Assembly: GCA_951394405.1 (NCBI GenBank)
Contig: OX596339.1
Location: forward strand, 248,001-312,000
DNA length: 64,000 bases
From: Coprinellus micaceus
Lineage: Eukaryota; Basidiomycota; Agaricomycetes; Agaricales; Psathyrellaceae
Direction: 5' to 3'
Part shown: in pieces, positions 53,461 through 64,000 of the stretch
How the letters are laid out: each line of letters begins with the position of its first letter
Position numbering within the stretch: the stretch's first letter is position 1
The notes under the pieces: model-generated
Databases searched by the model: none
What the model was told of the DNA's origin: nothing
The model's input: only the letters and a program-made list of their open reading frames with translations
Program-made: the position numbers and the translations under genes

Positions 53461-53799
53461 CACTGTTACTTTCAGAGTTTTGTCAGTGGGCGCTTAACGC
53501 CGTTTCCTGGCAACCTGGGTCCAATATCATTATGCCGTGGGCAAAAGGTCATCACCTGACCGTGACGAGCTGTCGCTTGTATTTTCTTCCTCCTCCTCCA
53601 GCCTCCTGCTCAGACTCGGAGGTTTTATGTCCGTGGTTCCACCAGGCAGGCCAGAGCGTCCCCCAGGCGCCCTGCTTGCTGCTGTAAGGTTCGTAAGTTT
53701 GCGTGATCTCAGGTTGAAAGAGTCGCTGACATGCCTTCTCATACCCTGTCCAGCTATCGCGCAGGGGTCCCGGAATGAATGCCCACGGCAACTGCACCC

Positions 53800-53970
53800 G
53801 GCGCCGACGTTGGTGAACAGCTTCACTGGGTTGAATGGCGAGCAGTCCAAGGCGATGGTCGAGCGGGTGCGCATCTACATGACGGTGAACGGGCGGATTT
53901 CGATGGCGGGGCTCAACAGCCACAGTGTCGGGTACGTCGTGGAGGCGGGCGTAGAGAAAGCGATACGGAG
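53800..53970 (+). pseudogene. Aspartate aminotransferase 3'-end fragment
   Basis: The reading frame from about 53806 gives NSFTGLNGEQSKAMVERV, then RIYMTVNGRISMAGLNSHSV and [14 protein letters not shown]. This is the C-terminal signature of eukaryotic aspartate aminotransferase (FSFTGL ... GRISMAGLNS.N). The rest of the enzyme, including the pyridoxal-phosphate lysine, is absent, and the sequence upstream is not aminotransferase. A duplicated AGCGATACGGAGAGAA unit follows it, and then the PRP8 relic starts within 130 bp. Confidence 0.65.
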
Positions 53971-54095
53971 AGAAAGCGATACGGAGAGAAGAGGAAGGGT
54001 GGTTTTGTGGATATGGGCAAGCAGGTACATGCGAGTCGTGGCGGGCATTGTCGTGTGCATGTCATGTTGAAACTTATTCGATTTGCGTTCTCCAG

Positions 54096-59075
<4,980 letters not shown>

Positions 59076-59601
59076 TCCAGCAACAACTTGTCCCTGGACC
59101 AACGTCTAACCCTGTTGGGGAGACTTCAACTTACGACATCGGGTGATAGACTCGTGCCGAGCTCTTGGATTATATGTTCCTCGTTTGCTATCACTTATAT
59201 TTTACTCCGAGCCGTTGATATAAAGCCTTCAGAAAGCATTGAATGTGATATAGTCGATACGAGAGGCCAACTCGCTTCAAACAGGTTAGTTTGAATTCAA
59301 ACGGCTGCCAGTCACGGCGATTACTAAGTGCGGTGCGTGACCACAGTTGAAGTCGCGCTCACCCTATTTTGTACCCTTACCGTCACTATAAATGGCGCCG
59401 GGCTGTTCCTTGTAATCCAAGGACCAGATTACTCGGTCATCTCGAATCCCTCTTCTTGCCGCCGCTTGAAGGGGCTCGTACCGTTGTGGTTCCTGTCCTG
59501 GTCCCAACTCCTCGACTGCATTCGTCTTAGAAACCCACTGGCACGCGCGACGCGTCCTCCATAAATCCCTCTCTCCGATTACATGAAAAAATCTGCCCCC
59601 A
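59076..59601. other. Junction between the PRP8 relic and the second Plavaka transposase
   Basis: PRP8 similarity fades after about 59075. The left end of the next transposon should lie here, but I could not pair it, because its right end is outside the window. Confidence 0.35.
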
Positions 59602-62600
59602 ATGGGTGAGGTTTATGACCCCGACCTCCCAAATCAGCCCTGGAGTGCCATATGTGTTTGCCAAAAGCAGTTCATGCAGCCTAATGCATACGGGCTGCAC
59701 ATCAATCGCTGTCCACAATTCAAGCGCCGGCTTGTCCACAGGCTCGAGGGGGCCCGCCAACGACGCAAACGTGGTACTGGGCTAAACCAACGGGATCTCT
59801 CTCGACCCGTCGGTGGGGCTCCTTCTCAGCCCATCGATTCAATCTCGTCACGGAGAGCTGGTATGAAAAGAAAACCCGAATGGATGGATGATGATAACCT
59901 TGACGTCGATATTATTGTGTCTCTACCTTCAGCAAATGGGCACGCTGCAGATTTACAGAGCCCTTCCCATGTACGTGTTTGACTTTAAAGTTTTTTCTTC
60001 ACTCTACCAATCTGATGCTCCAGTCGGCCGTTGAACAGGCTCAGGGCACCCTCACTTTGGCTAATAGTACGACACGTGACGACGAGGTGCGTTTAGCGAA
60101 TGCTCTCCGCTGTTGCCTACTGAGAGGAATTTGTCAAAAGGAGGTCCCCCATGGGCTTCACGAGGGCCCCGGTGAACTTGGCAGAGGCCATCGATCCAAG
60201 AAGATGTCCTTCAAAATTCGAGCAAATACCAACTTCCTACCGTCTTCCACCCTTCCTGTTTCCCTGTTTCCATCCGAAGCACTTCTCCAGCTCCCTTGCT
60301 TGCCCAAGCCCTCACAGGCAGTAGCCTCTTCTTCCAAGGATCAAATAGATGGCAACTTCACCCCGGGACGGTCCCTGAAAGTTCGAACGATGCGCAACAA
60401 ATTCGGGCTGTATAAAGTGTTTCCGATGCCCACGTCTGGCGATGCGCCTCATGACCCAGATCAGTCTATCCTCCCTGAGGATTTATGAGAGCAACAAACA
60501 TCGCCGGTTGAGGAGCAAGCCTCAACGGCGGTCCGTCCGCCAAGATCGGAGTTCCATCCTTTCCCAAACCTCAGCTCTTACCGCCTTGGAGGATGGTTCT
60601 GGTCTGACAACACAGAGAAGAGTCAACAGTCCTTCCAGGATCTGATCAGCATTGTGGGGAGCAAAGACTTCAACCCGGCCGATATCCGAGCTGCAAGCTG
60701 GAGCCAAATTGATCGAGACCTGGCGAGCTCCCACCACGATGCTAACGACCTGGATTCAAAGGAGTGGGTGGACGATGGCATATCTTGGAAGCGCATCCCA
60801 GTCACAGTCGTTGTTCCATTCAGCAAGAACACGGCAAATCCGGGCAATCATCTGTTCACTGTTGAAGGGTTCCACTACAGACCCTTGACGTCCATGATTA
60901 GGGAAAGGCTGGAGTCCTCTGCAAGCCGCGAGTACTTTCACACCTTGGGTCATGAACTTCGCTGGAACCTGGGTCCTGGAAAGGAACATGTCCGTGTCCA
61001 TGGGGAGATGTATCACTCGCCTGCATTTTTGCAGGCATACGAGGAACTTCAGGTGAGTCGGAAGAGCCACCTCACAGAGCATGTCACTGATAGTTGCCCT
61101 CTTTAGAACTCTCCCCCCGAACCCAAGTGCGATCGTCCCCGGCATATTGTGGGGCTCATGTTTGCTTCAGACGCTACCATGCTCGCTTCTTTCAGCACAG
61201 CCAAAGTGTGGCCCCTATACATGTTCTACGCCAATGATTCCAAGTACAAGAGGGCCAAACCGACAGAGAAGCTGTTTGAAACGGTAGCCTACTTTGAAAA
61301 GGTGATGTCAAGCTCCTTATTCATCGTTCATGACACTGACATTGACTCTTTCAAAAGCTACCCGACAATTTCAAGGATTTTCTCATTAAAGTATCTGGTA
61401 AATCCACCATTAACCTGGCTCTCTTGACCCATTGTCAGAGAGAATTCTTCCACGAACAATGGCGATGCATTCTAGACGCCGATTTTATTGAGGCGTATTG
61501 CCATGGGATCCTAGTGACATGTTACGATGGGGAGAAACGTCGTTTCTATCCCCGGATCTTTACTTACTTGGCTGACTATCTGGAGAAAATCCTTTTGGCC
61601 AGCATTAAGAACTTGGGGGCCTTTCCCTGTCCCCGCTGCAACGTCCCCATGCCAAATGTCCCAGCTATGGGGAAGAAGCGCGACCGTGCTAATCGAATCC
61701 AGACCGCACGACTCGACAATGATGGACATCGGGAGCGGGTCTCAGCTGCGAGGCGATTGATATACGAGGGTCATAACCCTGTTACATCTACACTACTTCA
61801 AGGGCATCTAGGGGAAGGGTCACTGGTACCAACCAAGGTATGTTCAATTCCCCTCTGTCCATATCAAACACTTGACAAAGGGACCCAGAACGCATTCTCT
61901 GACAAGTTGTCTTCCCATGGCTTCAACTTATTCAGTATGCTGGTCGTTGACGTCATGCACGAGGTAGAACTCGGCGTGTGGAAGGCTGTTTTTATTCAGC
62001 TTTTGCGGCTGATGGAATCCACAGACAAAGGGGCCATCAACAAGCTGGATGAACGGTCAGTGGCTTGTCCATTCCAATTCTTCAATACAGCGTACTCTGA
62101 CACGTCGTCCTTGGTACCAGGTTTCACAGTATGCCCACATTCAGCAAGGACACAATTCGTTGTTTCCCCAACAACATCAGTGAAATGAAGCAACTGGCTG
62201 CCCGAGATTTTGAAGATCTCTTGCAGGTGCGTACCAGTCTTAGATCTGACATGCTCTTAATCTGAAAATCAGGGACAGTGTGCCATACCCGCTTTTGAAG
62301 GCTTACTACCTGCCCCGCATGACGGCAACATTATGAACCTGTTATTCATCTTTGCTCAATGGCATGGCTTGGCCAAGCTCCAGCTTCATACTGATCACAC
62401 CCTCGCTATGCTGGATACCCTTACCACCGAGCTTGGGGACACCCTCAGGCGGTTTGTGGTGAAGACATGCTCGGTAATCGCCACCAAGGAGTTGAACCGC
62501 GAGTACCAAGCCTGCAAGCGGAGGGAAGCACGACAGAAAAGCAAGAAAGCAACTCAGGGAAAGCAAGGGCCACCACAAAAGCGGCAAAAAATAGCAGAAG

Positions 62601-64000
62601 ATAATCCACAAGCATCTTCAAACCCAACCAGTGAGTAAAGCTAACCGTTAGGTTTGTGTTTTTGGGAGGCTGACGACCGGCATTTTGAAAAGACGGAGAG
62701 CCAGATGACGCTGAGCACAAGGCGAAAACCTTGAACCTCAACACGTACAAATTCCATGCCCTAGGTGACGTTGTATCCACAATACGGCAATTCGGGACGA
62801 CAGACTCATATTCAACCCAAATGGTAAGTTCCTTGCCTGCTCTGATGGACATGTACGCTGAGCTGACCACCTGATAATACAGCCAGAGCACTTTCACCAG
62901 TACCCCAAGATGCACTACAAACGAACAAGCAAGAAAAATGTCAACACTCAGCTGTCACGAATCCAAATGCGACAAGCCCGAATTCGCAAGCTGCGCAAGC
63001 AGCTCATCCCTGACCCTGAGGAGGGATACATAGACGAGGATGCGCAGAGTCGCCCATACTTTATCGGGAAGTCACAGAACTGCCCCATCAACCTGCCTAG
63101 CCTCTTGCAGCCTAACAGACGAGATCCTGCCACGAAGGTAACGTTCACGACTCCTGGGAACTCCCTTGCTGTGAACTAACCTTCCAAACATTAACAGGAC
63201 TTCATGTCGAAGATGAGAAGACACCTTCTTCCCCGGGTATACAAGGTTCTCTTTCAAGAGGCCAAAGCTGTCGCCGACCCGGACAGCGCACAAATCCAGC
63301 TTCTCGGTTCCTTAATTCACGCCTGCAATGACGTCGAGTTCCTCAAGACCCCAGAGGCGGCTCTGGATGCCAATCAAATCTACTTCCACTCAGAACGGAT
63401 TTACGAGCACAACATTTTACATATCAACTTCACCTCCTACGATGTCCGATGGGAGACCGACATCGTGAACCCCAAGACATCGCGCCAAGATGTGATGTGT
63501 CTACGGTGTGTGGATGAAAAGGAACAATCAGACCAGTCCACCAGTCCACCGACGCCTCCCGGGCTGCATCAATTCGTCCATGCCCGAGTTTTAGGCATCT
63601 TCCATACCAATGTTGTGTACCGTGGCAGGGGCTCATCGGACCTCCGCAGGCGGTGATTCGACTTCCTTCTTGTCAGGTGGTTCGAATTTTTGGAGGATTC
63701 CTCAGACCCCAAACATCTCGATCGTCTCGCCCTATCCCTGGTCAGCGAAGAATCTGCCATTGGATTTTTGGATCCAGCAGACGTCCTATGAGGGTCTCAT
63801 ATTATCCCACGCTACTCTCTAGGGCGCCGGCACCCAGAGAGCAATGGGTCCAACTGCTTGTACCCAAGCACACACACTAGCGATAGGATAGTCTCAAAGC
63901 TAGCACGGGATTGGGAAGACTGGGAGGAATACTACACTAACCGGTATGTTGCACAGTTGCAGTCTCGCTTCTGCCTTTGCAGTATCTTTCATCTCCCTTT
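59602..64000 (+). pseudogene. Second Plavaka transposase, decayed, cut by window end
   Basis: Starts MGEVYDPDLPNQPWSAICVC with a zinc-finger-like CVCQKQFMQPNAYGLHINRC. Exons with short introns give, in order: FHPFPNLSSYRLGGWFWSDN, GFHYRPLTSMIRERLES, HIVGLMFASDATMLASF, THCQREFFHEQWRCILDADF, AFPCPRCNVPMPNVPAMG, LFSMLVVDVMHEVELGVWK, TFSKDTIRCFPNNISEMK, IFAQWHGLAKLQLHTDHTL, NLNTYKFHALGDVVSTIRQF, then a C-terminal VLGIFHTNVVYRGRG and FDFLLVRWFEFL ... GFLDPADVL. Compared with the intact element at 26694 this belongs to a different Plavaka subgroup. In-frame TGA codons at 60486, 63654 and 63789 break it; after each the same frame continues with family sequence. The final exon runs past 64000 (WEDWEEYYTNR). 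Strand is opposite to the transposase of the first element. Confidence 0.8.

Noticed and set aside
53800..53970. A functional aspartate aminotransferase gene
   Set aside because: Only the last ~55 residues are present; no pyridoxal-phosphate-binding region upstream.

Overview
The window is nuclear DNA of a basidiomycete fungus, almost certainly an Agaricomycete. The coding genes are cut by many short introns (about 45-70 nt, GT..AG, often with a CTNAC branch point). The protein families are typical of mushroom-forming fungi: coiled-coil F-box-like proteins, a GMC oxidoreductase, DUF6532 and DUF6698 orphans, Plavaka transposases and TET/JBP dioxygenases. All names are from reading the translated sequence; no database was searched.

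Layout. 0.25-4.2 kb: two minus-strand F-box-like genes. 4.4-6.8 kb: an 11-exon secreted GMC oxidoreductase (602 aa once spliced). 7.8-9.5 kb: a third F-box-like gene. 9.9-11.0 kb: a multi-pass membrane protein. 12.3-13.6 kb: a decayed F-box gene. 14.7-15.9 kb: a DUF6698 gene. 16.4 kb: a tRNA-like sequence. 16.9-19.3 kb: two unrecognised spliced genes. 19.4-19.9 kb: a MITE with 17-bp terminal inverted repeats and a perfect 8-bp target duplication (hAT-like).

22.3-41.2 kb: a nested pair of transposons. A young Ty1/copia element (two 383-bp LTRs differing at 2 sites, AGTTT target duplication, half-tRNA-iMet-type primer site) is split in its reverse transcriptase by a 12.6-kb Plavaka element. Removing the Plavaka with one copy of its TT duplication restores a single 1612-codon gag-pol frame. 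The Plavaka has an intact-looking 994-aa transposase and carries cargo: a TET/JBP 2-oxoglutarate dioxygenase and a DUF6532 protein. It also holds a 1.4-kb array of hairpin-forming ~69-bp repeats and a perfect 40-bp-arm palindrome just before the dioxygenase gene.

41.8-53.4 kb: a second TET/JBP gene, carrying one in-frame TGA just before its distal iron-binding His, followed on the same strand by an orphan gene, an RMI1-like OB-fold gene, a protein ending in an RNase H1 N-terminal-like domain, and a protein with two Cys/His knuckles. 53.8-59.1 kb: relics of an aspartate aminotransferase 3' end and of most of PRP8, with stops and frameshifts. 59.6-64.0 kb: a second, decayed Plavaka transposase running off the window.

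Themes: layered transposon insertion, modified-cytosine oxidation genes travelling with or lying beside transposons, and repeated in-frame TGA codons where Arg (CGA) is expected, which suggests decay at methylated CpG.
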